Assembly: GCA_050633365.1 (NCBI GenBank)
Contig: JBOEGJ010000035.1
Location: 16,475-80,474 of the forward strand
Direction of reading: 5' to 3'
DNA length: 64,000 nucleotides
From: Pseudomaricurvus sp050633365
Lineage (GTDB): Bacteria; Pseudomonadota; Gammaproteobacteria; Pseudomonadales; Cellvibrionaceae
Shown piece by piece: positions 9,145 through 18,637 of this stretch. The notes under the pieces were generated by a model. The model saw only the letters and a program-made list of their open reading frames with translations, was not told the origin of the DNA and did no database searches. Position 1 is the first letter of the stretch; each line of letters begins with the position of its first letter. A program made the translations under genes and the position numbers.

Positions 9145-9915
9145 TTAACGCGGTTGCATACGAATACCGCCATCCATACGAATACATTCGCCGTTGGTGT
9201 AATCATTCTCAACAATGTACTGCGCAAGATGTGCGATTTCGTCGGGTTTACCCAAACGCTTGGGATTCAACACGCTGTTCTTCAGAGAGTTATAAGGCTC
9301 TTCGGGCAGAGTATCAAACAAAGGCGTGTGGATAAGGCCCGGTACAATAGTGTTCACACGAATACCCAAAGACGCCAAATCACGCGCCATCGGCAAAGTC
9401 ATGCCCACCACTCCACCTTTAGTGGCACTGTAAGCCACCTGTCCGATTTGACCCTCATAGGCCGCAACCGAAGCGGTATTGATGATCACACCGCGACCGC
9501 CATCGTCAGTGACAGGATCGTTCTTAGCCATTTCTGCCGCTGCTAAGCGAGCGACGTTAAAGGTGCCTATTAGATTCACATTGATGACGTTCTTATAGGC
9601 ATCCAGCGGGTGAGGGCCATCTTTGCCTACGGTTTTAATTGCGGCGCCAATACCGGCGTAGTTACAGCAGATATGAATCGCACCAAAAGTCTCAACGGTT
9701 TTTGCCATGGCCGCTTCAACGGAAGCTTCATCAGCAACATTCACATTGTTGTAGATAACGCTATCACCAAGCTCTGCAGCAACACTTTGACCGCGCTCAT
9801 CGTTCATATCAAAGATAGAAACTTTAACGCCCTGCCCCGCAAAACGACGCACCGTCGCCTCACCCAAACCCGACGCACCACCAGTAACAACGGCAACCTT
9901 ACCTTGTAACTCCAT
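9145..9915 (-). CDS. SDR-family 3-hydroxyacyl-CoA dehydrogenase (HSD10-like)
   Basis: A 256-residue short-chain dehydrogenase/reductase. The NAD-binding motif TGGASGLGEAT is near the N-terminus, then DMND (Asp at the end of beta-2, NAD preference), NYAGIG, NTASVAAYEGQIGQVAYSATK with the catalytic Ser/Tyr/Lys, and IVPGLIHTP. The sequence resembles type-2 3-hydroxyacyl-CoA dehydrogenases (HSD17B10). It is the last gene of a leftward fatty-acid oxidation operon, which fits that role. The start is placed at the second ATG (9915) because GAGGA is six bases upstream of it and directly abuts the first ATG. The substrate is inferred, not shown. Confidence 0.85.
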   Translation of the reverse strand: MELQGKVAVVTGGASGLGEATVRRFAGQGVKVSIFDMNDERGQSVAAELGDSVIYNNVNVADEASVEAAMAKTVETFGAIHICCNYAGIGAAIKTVGKDGPHPLDAYKNVINVNLIGTFNVARLAAAEMAKNDPVTDDGGRGVIINTASVAAYEGQIGQVAYSATKGGVVGMTLPMARDLASLGIRVNTIVPGLIHTPLFDTLPEEPYNSLKNSVLNPKRLGKPDEIAHLAQYIVENDYTNGECIRMDGGIRMQPR

Positions 9916-9986
9916 AACCATTCCTCAAAATAGAACAATCAATTCACGAGCCAAACACGGAGATCGCCAAGCACCACAACGCTCCG

Positions 9987-10072
9987 TCTCGCACTTGTGC
10001 CCTTTAGGGTATCTCGCACTTGTGCCCTTTAGGGCATCCCGAAACTCGAATTTCGTAATCTCGCATTCTCAC
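9987..10072 (-). repeat. Composite repeat, two CCCTTTAGGG elements
   Basis: Two tandem ~25-base copies of TCTCGCACTTGTGCCCTTTA-GGGTA, then CGAATTTCGTAATCTCGCATTCTC, between the acyl-CoA dehydrogenase and SDR genes. This is the reverse orientation of the family, so on the sense strand it reads GATNCGA-like leaving the dehydrogenase 3' end. Confidence 0.85.
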
Positions 10073-10089
10073 AGCCCGCCCGCCCGCAA

Positions 10090-11250
10090 TCAATCCAAAA
10101 TACTGCTATAACCATCAGCAAAAATATCGCGGCTGATAATCAACTTCATAATCTCAGAACTGCCCGCCAAAATACGGTTAATTCGAGCACTGCTGAACAT
10201 GCGGCAAATCGGGTATTCGTTCATGTAGCCGGCGCCGCCATGCAATTGAACCCCCTCGTCCATCATGCGCCACTCGATTTCGCTGGCTTGAAGCTTAGCC
10301 TTAGCCGCCATGTTTGCGGTTAACTTGCCTTCGTTGTGCAACGCGATACAGTGATCTACATACACTTGCATGATGTCGATTTCGGTATCGAGCTCTGCCA
10401 ATTTGAACTGTGTATTCTGTTTATGAGAGAGAGGCTTACCAAAAACCTTACGCTCCATCACAAATTCTCGAGTCACATCAAAGGCGTGTCGCGCGTGAGC
10501 CATATAACCGGTCGCAGCGATGAGGCGTTCTTCGGCCAAACCTTCCATCAAGTAATAGAAACCCTTGGTTGGATCACCCAGGACATTTTCTTTCGGAATC
10601 TTCACATTGCTGAAAAACAACTCAGCCGTGTCTTGCGCTTTCATGCCCATCTTGTCGAGGTTACGACCGCGTTCAAAACCTTCCATACCTCGCTCGACCA
10701 AAAATAAGCCAACGCTGTAAGGGTTGTTTTCTGGATCTGTTTTAGCAGCAACAACCACCAAATCGGCGTTAATGCCGTTAGAAATATAGGTCTTAGAACC
10801 ATTCAAGACAAAGTGATCGCCCATGTCTTTTGCGTGAGCACGCATACCGGACAAATCACTGCCGGCATCTGGCTCGGTCATAGCAACGGCTAACACCGTG
10901 TCGCCACTCACACAGCCCGGTAAAAAGCGTTTCTTTTGTTCTTCGCTACCAAAGCGACTCAAATAAGGGCCAACCAAACGGCTGTGCAAAGTCGCAAACC
11001 ACTCACCGGTGCCCGCGCGAGTGTTTTCTTCCATAATGATCTGCTCGTAGCGAAAATCACTATCACCCAAACCGCCGTATTCTTCATCTGGCCAGATCAT
11101 CAAAAAGCCCTGTTCACCGGCTTTCTTAAAAATCTCGCGATCAACAATACCCTTTTCCCGAAATTCCTCCATGTGCGGAGCCACTTCTTGCTCAAGGAAT
11201 TTTCGATAAGCATCGCGGAACATGTTTTGGTCTTCGGTGAAATTGCGCAT
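10090..11250 (-). CDS. Acyl-CoA dehydrogenase
   Basis: A 386-residue FAD-dependent acyl-CoA dehydrogenase, first step of beta-oxidation (alpha,beta-desaturation of acyl-CoA). Visible are the N-terminal helical domain, the central strand domain with AMTEPDAGSDLSGMRAHA and GSKTYISNG, and the C-terminal domain with LAEERLIAATGY, RKVFGKPL, QLHGGAGYMNEY and GSSEIMKLII. The Glu of the last motif is in the usual catalytic-base position. The length is typical. AAGG lies upstream of the ATG. It follows the multifunctional enzyme across an arm-loop-arm repeat (11275-11366) and is followed by the SDR. Chain-length preference cannot be read. Confidence 0.92.
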   Translation of the reverse strand: MRNFTEDQNMFRDAYRKFLEQEVAPHMEEFREKGIVDREIFKKAGEQGFLMIWPDEEYGGLGDSDFRYEQIIMEENTRAGTGEWFATLHSRLVGPYLSRFGSEEQKKRFLPGCVSGDTVLAVAMTEPDAGSDLSGMRAHAKDMGDHFVLNGSKTYISNGINADLVVVAAKTDPENNPYSVGLFLVERGMEGFERGRNLDKMGMKAQDTAELFFSNVKIPKENVLGDPTKGFYYLMEGLAEERLIAATGYMAHARHAFDVTREFVMERKVFGKPLSHKQNTQFKLAELDTEIDIMQVYVDHCIALHNEGKLTANMAAKAKLQASEIEWRMMDEGVQLHGGAGYMNEYPICRMFSSARINRILAGSSEIMKLIISRDIFADGYSSILD

Positions 11251-11274
11251 GATTTAGAACCTTATTATTAGTTA

Positions 11275-11366
11275 GATGACGAGATGACGAGATGACGAGA
11301 TGACGAGATGACGAAAAGAGTCTAATTTATCACTCGAATCCCGTCATCTCGGCCCGCTAGGGCGTC
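11275..11366. repeat. Arm-loop-arm repeat, GATGACGA form
   Basis: Five GATGACGA units (11275-11314), a short loop, then CGAATCCCGTCATCTCGG in the complementary orientation. It lies in the fadB/J-type to acyl-CoA dehydrogenase gap and could fold into an imperfect stem in the operon mRNA. Confidence 0.85.
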
Positions 11367-11382
11367 TAGAATCTACGAAACA

Positions 11383-13530
11383 CTATTTAAATATTTCGCC
11401 TTTCTCAGCCATTTCCACAACGTTAGCTGGCGCTTCAAAACGATCGCCGAACTTCGCTTGCAGCTCTTTACAGCGTGCAACAAACTTCTTGGCGCCGTAA
11501 GTGTTAACGAACTGGATGTAACCGCCGGTCCAGATCGGAGCACCAATGCCCATGATCGAGCCGATGTTACCGTCAGGTACGTTGCGCAGGACACCTTCTT
11601 GCAAGCACTTAAGGGTTTCAATCACCGAGCGGAACAACAGACGATCTTTCATGTCTTGCTCTTCTACGCCGTGATCGGCCTTGTAGTATTTGTCGACCAG
11701 TGGCTGCCAAACGGTTTTGCTGCCGTCTGCGGCGTAATCGTAGTAACCGCCGCCGTGATGGCGACCACCGCGATTGTTCTCGACGTAAACAAATTCAACC
11801 ACTTCACTCATCGAATCGCCATCAGCTTGCTCTTTATACAAGCCCATTTCTTTCTGAGTGCTAACCACTTTGTGAGACAGCTGCTGGCTGGTTTCATCAT
11901 GTACGGTCAATGAACCCACTGGCATACCGATGGCTTTACCCATGCCGTCGACCTGAATTGGGTGAACACCTTCTTGCAGAAGACGAACACCTTCATCAAT
12001 GTAAGTACCAAAGGTACGCGAGGTAAAGAAGCCCACGGAATCGTTAACCACGATGGGGGTTTTTTTGATCTGACGAACATAATCAAAGGCGCGAGCCAGT
12101 GTCTCATCGCTGGTGTTTTCACCGGTGATAATTTCAACCAATGGCATCTTGTCTACAGGAGAGAAGAAGTGAATACCAATGAAATTGGCTTGATTGGTTG
12201 CGCCTTCGGCCAATTGAGTGATTGGCAGTGTTGAAGTGTTAGAGCCCCACACGCCGTTTTCAGCCAAGTAACCCTCGGTGGCTTTGGTGATCTTATGCTT
12301 GAGTTCCATGTTTTCGAACACGGCCTCGATGATCAAGTCACAACCTTGCAGATCTGCATCGTTGGCCGTGGCGGTAATCAAACCCAAAACTTGGGCTTTC
12401 TTCTCTTCGGTCATGCGCTTGCGAGAGATGCGTTTATCGAGCAACTTCTCGGTGTAGGCTTTACCTTTGTCCGCAGCGGCTTGATCGATGTCTTTCAAAA
12501 CAACTTCGATACCGGCCATGGCAGAAGAATAAGCAATACCTTGGCCCATCATACCGGCGCCCAAGATACCCACTTTTTTCACTTTGCTTGGCGCAATGTC
12601 TTTCGGACGGCTAGCACCACCGTTAACCTTATTCAGACCAAAGAAGAAGGTACTGATCATGTTTTTAGCTTCAGGAGAGATAGCCAAACGAGTGAAGTTA
12701 CGCGCTTCAACCACTTGAGCGTTATCAAAATCCAAACGCGCCGCTTCGGTGGCTGCATCCAAAATCATTTCTGGTGCAGGCAACAAACCGCGAGTTTTTT
12801 GCATCAACATGGCAGGTGCCATCATCAATGTCTGTGCCAGTTTCGGGCTGTTAGCACCACCACCAGGAATCTTGTAGCCTTTGTTATCCCAAGGCTGAAT
12901 TGCAGCTGCTTCGTTGCCTTTGTTTTCAACAATCCAAGCTTTAGCGCGCGGCACCAACTCTTCAAGGGTTTCAACGGTCTCATGAATCAAGCCGGCTTTA
13001 AGGGCTTTTTCGGCGTTTACTTTTTTACCTTCTAAGAGGTAAGGCAACGCAGTTTCAAGACCCAACAAGTTAACCATACGCACGACACCGCCGCCGCCAG
13101 GTAACAAGCCTAAGCCAACTTCAGGCAAGCCCACTTGTACCGCTTTGCTGTTCCAAGCCACACGGTGATTACAAGACAGGCAAATTTCAAAACCACCGCC
13201 CAATGCAGCGCCGTTAATGGCAGCAACAACCGGTACCGGCAATTTTTCTAAGCGACGTAAACGCTCTTTAGTGGCAAGGATGCCGGTGTAGAACTCTTCG
13301 GCTTGCTCGGGCTGTACCGCCAGTAGCATGTTCAAATCACCGCCCGCAAAAAAGGTGCTTTTCGCCGATGCAAATACGACACCGCTCAAGCCGTCTTCTT
13401 TTTCTAAACGATCAACGGTTTCATTCATCGCCACGTTGTATTCTTCGTTCATGGCGTTAACAGGACCGGTCATGTCCATTGTGACGGTTACGATACCGTC
13501 GGCGTCTTTCTCGTAGTTAAATACACTCAT
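11383..13530 (-). CDS. Enoyl-CoA hydratase / 3-hydroxyacyl-CoA dehydrogenase (FadB/FadJ type)
   Basis: A 715-residue multifunctional beta-oxidation enzyme. The N-terminal crotonase domain (about 1-190) has the oxyanion-hole segments FFAGGDLNMLL and NGAALGGGFEICLSC. The NAD-binding 3-hydroxyacyl-CoA dehydrogenase domain starts near 320 with VGILGAGMMGQGIAY, followed by IIEAVFEN, SNTSTLPI, GIHFFSPVDKM and VNDSVGFFTSR. C-terminal helical repeats carry GIGAPIWTGG. It hydrates enoyl-CoA and oxidises the product to 3-ketoacyl-CoA, which the upstream thiolase cleaves. Order and orientation match a fatty-acid degradation operon. Whether it is an orthologue of fadB or fadJ is unresolved, so no symbol is given. 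Confidence 0.92.
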   Translation of the reverse strand: MSVFNYEKDADGIVTVTMDMTGPVNAMNEEYNVAMNETVDRLEKEDGLSGVVFASAKSTFFAGGDLNMLLAVQPEQAEEFYTGILATKERLRRLEKLPVPVVAAINGAALGGGFEICLSCNHRVAWNSKAVQVGLPEVGLGLLPGGGGVVRMVNLLGLETALPYLLEGKKVNAEKALKAGLIHETVETLEELVPRAKAWIVENKGNEAAAIQPWDNKGYKIPGGGANSPKLAQTLMMAPAMLMQKTRGLLPAPEMILDAATEAARLDFDNAQVVEARNFTRLAISPEAKNMISTFFFGLNKVNGGASRPKDIAPSKVKKVGILGAGMMGQGIAYSSAMAGIEVVLKDIDQAAADKGKAYTEKLLDKRISRKRMTEEKKAQVLGLITATANDADLQGCDLIIEAVFENMELKHKITKATEGYLAENGVWGSNTSTLPITQLAEGATNQANFIGIHFFSPVDKMPLVEIITGENTSDETLARAFDYVRQIKKTPIVVNDSVGFFTSRTFGTYIDEGVRLLQEGVHPIQVDGMGKAIGMPVGSLTVHDETSQQLSHKVVSTQKEMGLYKEQADGDSMSEVVEFVYVENNRGGRHHGGGYYDYAADGSKTVWQPLVDKYYKADHGVEEQDMKDRLLFRSVIETLKCLQEGVLRNVPDGNIGSIMGIGAPIWTGGYIQFVNTYGAKKFVARCKELQAKFGDRFEAPANVVEMAEKGEIFK

Positions 13531-13619
13531 TACTCTGTACCTTTACTCTGTACGTTTGATCATCCGCTCAAGCCCGATAAGATCTTGGCTTAGCGTCTCA
13601 AAAACCTGGGTGAAATCGC

Positions 13620-14828
<1,209 letters not shown>

Positions 14829-15283
14829 AACCTTCCTCGTTAGATATAGTTCCGGGATCTGATATCCGGGTTGCTTTTAGGTTGCATGCAGTTTGAAAGA
14901 TGCACTGCCAACATGCATTGACGGCTTGAGACAGTCAGATTGACATTCTCCGACAGCCTCAGGCCCACATAGGAACAGCGCTCACTATTACTGTCACCAG
15001 CGAGCAGCTTGCTCTTGTTAGAACACCATTCGCTCCCGATTCACTCTCGATTAACTCTCAAATCGGGACGCCTGCGTCAGATGACCGGCGCCCTTTGAGG
15101 TTGAGCCCTTCGAGCTGACGCCCTAAATCTGAGACGCCGCCCCTCGTCCATGCCATAGTGTAGTTAAGTCTTGCGAGACGAGACAGGGGAATTCGATCAC
15201 AGACGCTGGATCTGATTCTGTTAATATAAACCGCTACCAGCGCTCATTTTGACAGCCATCGCCAACCAAAAGACCAGATCTGA
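14829..15283. other. Divergent promoter region, no gene seen
   Basis: About 455 bases between the leftward beta-oxidation operon and the rightward cyclase gene. It contains repeated TGCATG-type words (near 14884 and 14922) but no operator I can name, no reading frame and no heptamer array. TTAATATAAA near 15220-15230 may be a -10 region for the cyclase gene. Confidence 0.45.
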
Positions 15284-16180
15284 ATGACACAACAGACCTA
15301 CCCTCGAGCCGTGATGTTCGCCGACCTTAGTGGCAGCTCCTCTCTGTACAAGTCACTTGGCAATTTAGATGCCAAAGAGATGATTGATGACACGCTCAGC
15401 GCCATGATCAGCGAAGTTAAGCTGCACAACGGTCGCTTAATCAAAACCATTGGCGACGAAATTATGGTGTCCTTCGAAGATCCCAGTCACGCCTGCCATT
15501 GCGCACAAATGTTACAGCGACAAGCCTCACTCATCGACGCACAACTGCCAGTTCGCATTGGCGTCGCTTTTGGCGACACGCTACTCGATCAAGAAGATCT
15601 ATTTGGCGACACGGTGAACGACGCCGCCCACCTCACACACATTGCTCGCGCCGGACAAATACTGCTCACCCAAGCACTGGCCGATTGCTTGTCCGAATCC
15701 TTGCGCCGTGAGTGCCACGAATTTGACCGAGTCACCATAAAAGGACAAGCCGACAAAAGCATCATCTATCGACTGCACTGGGAATCAATGACTCAGGCCC
15801 ACAACGCCACTCGAGTCATGAGCATCGAAGACAATACCCAACCCCATCACGTCGCTCACTTAAACCTGCAATACGGCGAACAATCGCTGGATTTACTGCC
15901 CGAGAATACCCCCTTTATATTGGGTCGCGACAGCAATTCGGCCAACCTTCGAATCAACAGCGATCTGGCCTCTCGCGAGCACTGCGAAATCGTCTTCCGC
16001 CGCGGCAAGTTCGTACTCGTCGATCACAGCACCAACGGAACCTACGTCGCCACCTCTTCCCAAGACGAAATCTACCTGCGCCGCGAAGAGCTGCCGCTGA
16101 TGGGAGATGGGAAGATTGCTTTGGGGCAATCTGTTAAAAAAGGTGGGGAGTTGGTGGTTAGGTTTAGGGCTTCTAGTTGA
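15284..16180 (+). CDS. Class III adenylate/guanylate cyclase domain plus FHA domain
   Basis: A 298-residue soluble protein. Residues about 1-160 form a class III nucleotide cyclase homology domain: VMFADLSGSSSLYKSLG (metal Asp), IKTIGDEIMVSFED (second metal Asp) and VRIGVAFGDTLLDQEDLFGDTVNDAA. Residues about 190-290 form an FHA domain: FILGRDSNSANLRI, LASREHCEI and LVDHSTNGTYV (phosphothreonine-binding Arg, Ser, His, Asn visible). It probably makes cAMP or cGMP, or has lost activity; catalytic residues cannot be fully checked. FHA implies docking to a phosphorylated partner. No kinase is adjacent. It converges on a CHASE2/M48 gene set. CHASE2 is often fused to this type of cyclase, so the two units may be functionally linked. 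Confidence 0.85.
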   Translation: MTQQTYPRAVMFADLSGSSSLYKSLGNLDAKEMIDDTLSAMISEVKLHNGRLIKTIGDEIMVSFEDPSHACHCAQMLQRQASLIDAQLPVRIGVAFGDTLLDQEDLFGDTVNDAAHLTHIARAGQILLTQALADCLSESLRRECHEFDRVTIKGQADKSIIYRLHWESMTQAHNATRVMSIEDNTQPHHVAHLNLQYGEQSLDLLPENTPFILGRDSNSANLRINSDLASREHCEIVFRRGKFVLVDHSTNGTYVATSSQDEIYLRREELPLMGDGKIALGQSVKKGGELVVRFRASS

Positions 16181-16184
16181 TTGA

Positions 16185-16350
16185 TACCCTAAAGGGCACA
16201 AGTGCGAGATGACGGGATGCGAGATAACGGGATGCGAGATGACGGGATGCGAGATGACGGGATGCGAGATGCGAGCTACAAGCAACCAGAACCTGCCGCG
16301 ACCAGACTGCCTCGTCATCTCGTCATCTCGTCATCTCGCATCTCGCATCT
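16185..16350. repeat. Arm-loop-arm composite repeat between convergent genes
   Basis: Starts with ACCCTAAAGGGCACAAGTG, then GATGACGG and GATGCGA units, a ~40-base loop, and CTCGTCATCTCGTCATC to CTCGCATCTCGCATC in the complementary orientation. Both converging genes read GATNCGA on their own sense strand as they end. Confidence 0.92.
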
Positions 16351-16360
16351 CCCAAAAAAA

Positions 16361-18073
16361 CTAATCCTCCCCCTTTATACCCTTGGTCAATCCGTTCACT
16401 CCCTCAACGGTGGACTGCAACATCCCCATAAAACCGCCCTTCTTACCGGCTGCCGTGTTTTGCAACAAGCCGAAGCTGTGGCAGGAGTCTTTTATGGACT
16501 GGGCTATTTTGGAGGCGGAAACACACTCCAACGCTAATTCGACCGCTTCGCTATCCGCTTTTGATTCCAGCGCTAGCTGTATTTTGGTGGGATAAAACTC
16601 TGGGATTAAACCGCCATAGTGCTCCTTGGCTGCAACAGCTTTTCCGGCATTACTAAGGTGGCCTTGACGAGCCATATCCAATGACATTTCGGCGAGTTTA
16701 CTGTTAGGCACATGAAGATAGGAACTGATTCGCACAGCATTGAGTGATGCTCGTCGTTGATCTTGCTGATAAGAACGCACTAAATATGCCGCATAGCGAG
16801 TGAAAGGCGCATTGGCGGTACTTCCGGAGATTCCTTTGCTTGCCATGGCAGCCGCCGCATTAAGATCTTCTTGGGCGAGCAGCTCCGCGGCATTGAACGC
16901 ATGGTCATACTGCGCGAGCAAGCGTTTAGCGCTTCCCTTTTTATATGCACCAGCCAGATCCAATTTGGTCGGACGCGCCGTTACGTCTAGCCCAAAGTTC
17001 TCATTCATATAATTCGAGACTTTGGCGACACGCTTTTCTGGCACCGGATGAGCGCTTTTGAAGAAGCCAAGCACTGCCTTTTTTGCTCGGCCCTTAAACG
17101 TCTTCATCATGCTGTCGTTCATTTTGTCGAGTGCAGAATCTAAATCACCGAACTCACCTAGCTCGTCGTAACTCGCCAATTGCTCTAGTAGCTGCACCTT
17201 AGTTTCTTCCACAAGAGACTGCGCCGACAAGGTCAGAGTCTCATTCATCAGTTGCTCGACTTCAAAAGAGCTGCTCAGGCGCTCCAGACTATTTTGCAAA
17301 GCGACAACGGCAAAATCACCGGCCACCATTAAATCCGCCGCCAACAGATCGGCGTCAACTTCAGCCCCGCGGCTAAAAAAGCTACTGTGGTAAGCCTGAT
17401 ACACAATTGATGCCCGCCGGCGTTGCGCTGAAGCTTGCATCATACCCTTAAGAAAGCCCTCCTTAATCTCAATATCATACTTACCCTGAAGGTTTTTACT
17501 TACCTCGGTACCTTGGATGAGTTCATGCAGCTGCTTGCCCGTTTCGTAATAGTCGAAGAACTGTTCAGCCATTAAGATGTTTTTATTCTTTTTATTATGG
17601 CCGAGTAGAACATGAGACAACTCGTGAGCAATCACCGCTGCAAGCTCATCATCGCTCTCGACCAATTCAAGGGTGCCACGATTAATGAGGATTTCATCGG
17701 CAATCAATGTCTCTCCACCATAGACCGTATTAGGCTGGCCAACTTTCACAAAAATGGAGATATTTGGCACCCGCCCCGGCCAGTTTTCTAGTAATCGATC
17801 AGCGATTTTATATAGCGGCCCGACCACTTCAGGGTCATCAATGAGAAACCCCTGATCCAAAATATGCTTCGGTTCGTCGTCATCTTTTCGACGATCAAGC
17901 CATTCCTGCAATCGATACTGAGTGAGTGATGCCTGCGACTGTGTTTGTCCGGTGAAATAGGTTGATTTCTTAACCTTGCGAGTATCAAAAAGATCAGTGC
18001 CAAAGCTTGTTAATGGCGAGACAAATAACAATGCAGATAACACTGCCGTGATGAGATTACGTCGAGACAACAT
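16361..18073 (-). CDS. Secreted M48-family metalloprotease with TPR-like tail
   Basis: A 570-residue exported Zn protease. The signal peptide (RRNLITAVLSALLFVSPLTSFG) is followed by the peptidase domain with the zinc motif in VIAHELSHVLLGH (HExxH) and the downstream ligand region FFSRGAEVDADLLAADLM. The C-terminal half is Ala-rich helical and probably TPR-like, as in BepA/YfgC-type periplasmic proteases that handle outer-membrane proteins. GAGGAGG seven bases before ATG 18073 fixes the start; an upstream in-frame ATG would hide the signal peptide. It lies ten bases after the small secreted protein gene and forms a unit with it and the CHASE2 gene. HPVPEKRV also matches M48 relatives. Confidence 0.88.
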   Translation of the reverse strand: MLSRRNLITAVLSALLFVSPLTSFGTDLFDTRKVKKSTYFTGQTQSQASLTQYRLQEWLDRRKDDDEPKHILDQGFLIDDPEVVGPLYKIADRLLENWPGRVPNISIFVKVGQPNTVYGGETLIADEILINRGTLELVESDDELAAVIAHELSHVLLGHNKKNKNILMAEQFFDYYETGKQLHELIQGTEVSKNLQGKYDIEIKEGFLKGMMQASAQRRRASIVYQAYHSSFFSRGAEVDADLLAADLMVAGDFAVVALQNSLERLSSSFEVEQLMNETLTLSAQSLVEETKVQLLEQLASYDELGEFGDLDSALDKMNDSMMKTFKGRAKKAVLGFFKSAHPVPEKRVAKVSNYMNENFGLDVTARPTKLDLAGAYKKGSAKRLLAQYDHAFNAAELLAQEDLNAAAAMASKGISGSTANAPFTRYAAYLVRSYQQDQRRASLNAVRISSYLHVPNSKLAEMSLDMARQGHLSNAGKAVAAKEHYGGLIPEFYPTKIQLALESKADSEAVELALECVSASKIAQSIKDSCHSFGLLQNTAAGKKGGFMGMLQSTVEGVNGLTKGIKGED

Positions 18074-18083
18074 ACAAACCTCC

Positions 18084-18533
18084 TCATTTAGTCGGGCTAC
18101 AACTATCACCAAAACCAATAGTAACCCCAGGGTTCGATGACTCCTGCTTGCCAATATGACTATCAGGACAGGGGATTCTCTTCTTGTTGGACATCTCCAA
18201 GCCCACCATTCCTAACCAAACGGGCTCATCATAATTGGGGAGCTGAACGCTAAGAGTGGCACTGCCTTTACCACGCTCAACTACTTTAATCCCCTTAACC
18301 ACACCTTCTGATGTTTGATGTTCAGTCATCATTTTTTCAAATTTTTTCGCACTTAACACTTCTAATGGCTTCAGTGAAGAATCATACAAACGAACTTTTT
18401 TTACCGTTACTCCAACCACATAGTGATCTGTTTTCGCATCCTCTGCGGCGGCATTTAGTCCCAGCGAAGTGCACGCTATTACGGGGATAATTCGAACATA
18501 TTTTTGATAGATCTTAGACAGTGTCGACTTCAT
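18084..18533 (-). CDS. Small secreted protein of unknown function
   Basis: A 149-residue protein with a signal peptide (KYVRIIPVIACTSLGLNAAAE). The mature part is probably mostly beta, with a GKGSATLSVQLPNYDEPVWLG segment and three Cys in the C-terminal third (IPCPDS, GDSCS), the last two perhaps disulphide-bonded. The start at 18533 is set by AAGGAG eight bases upstream. It sits between the CHASE2 and M48 genes, close to both, so a shared envelope role is likely. I do not recognise the family. Confidence 0.75.
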   Translation of the reverse strand: MKSTLSKIYQKYVRIIPVIACTSLGLNAAAEDAKTDHYVVGVTVKKVRLYDSSLKPLEVLSAKKFEKMMTEHQTSEGVVKGIKVVERGKGSATLSVQLPNYDEPVWLGMVGLEMSNKKRIPCPDSHIGKQESSNPGVTIGFGDSCSPTK

Positions 18534-18637
18534 GAGTAAGCTCCTTTTTACTAACATCAATAATCGTGATTGTGATGAACTAAAAACAGCCCTATTGTGG
18601 TCTACTTCTGTGCGATTACTTTATCCGCGCAAGAATT

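Noticed and set aside
12295..13035. Rightward open frame of 246 codons opposite the fadB/J-type gene
   Set aside because: It lies fully antisense to a strongly conserved gene, has no ribosome site or family motif, and is explained by codon bias of the real gene.
16361..18154. Longer N-terminus for the M48 protease starting at 18154
   Set aside because: It would overlap the preceding gene by about 70 bases and hide a clear signal peptide; GAGGAGG fixes the start at 18073.
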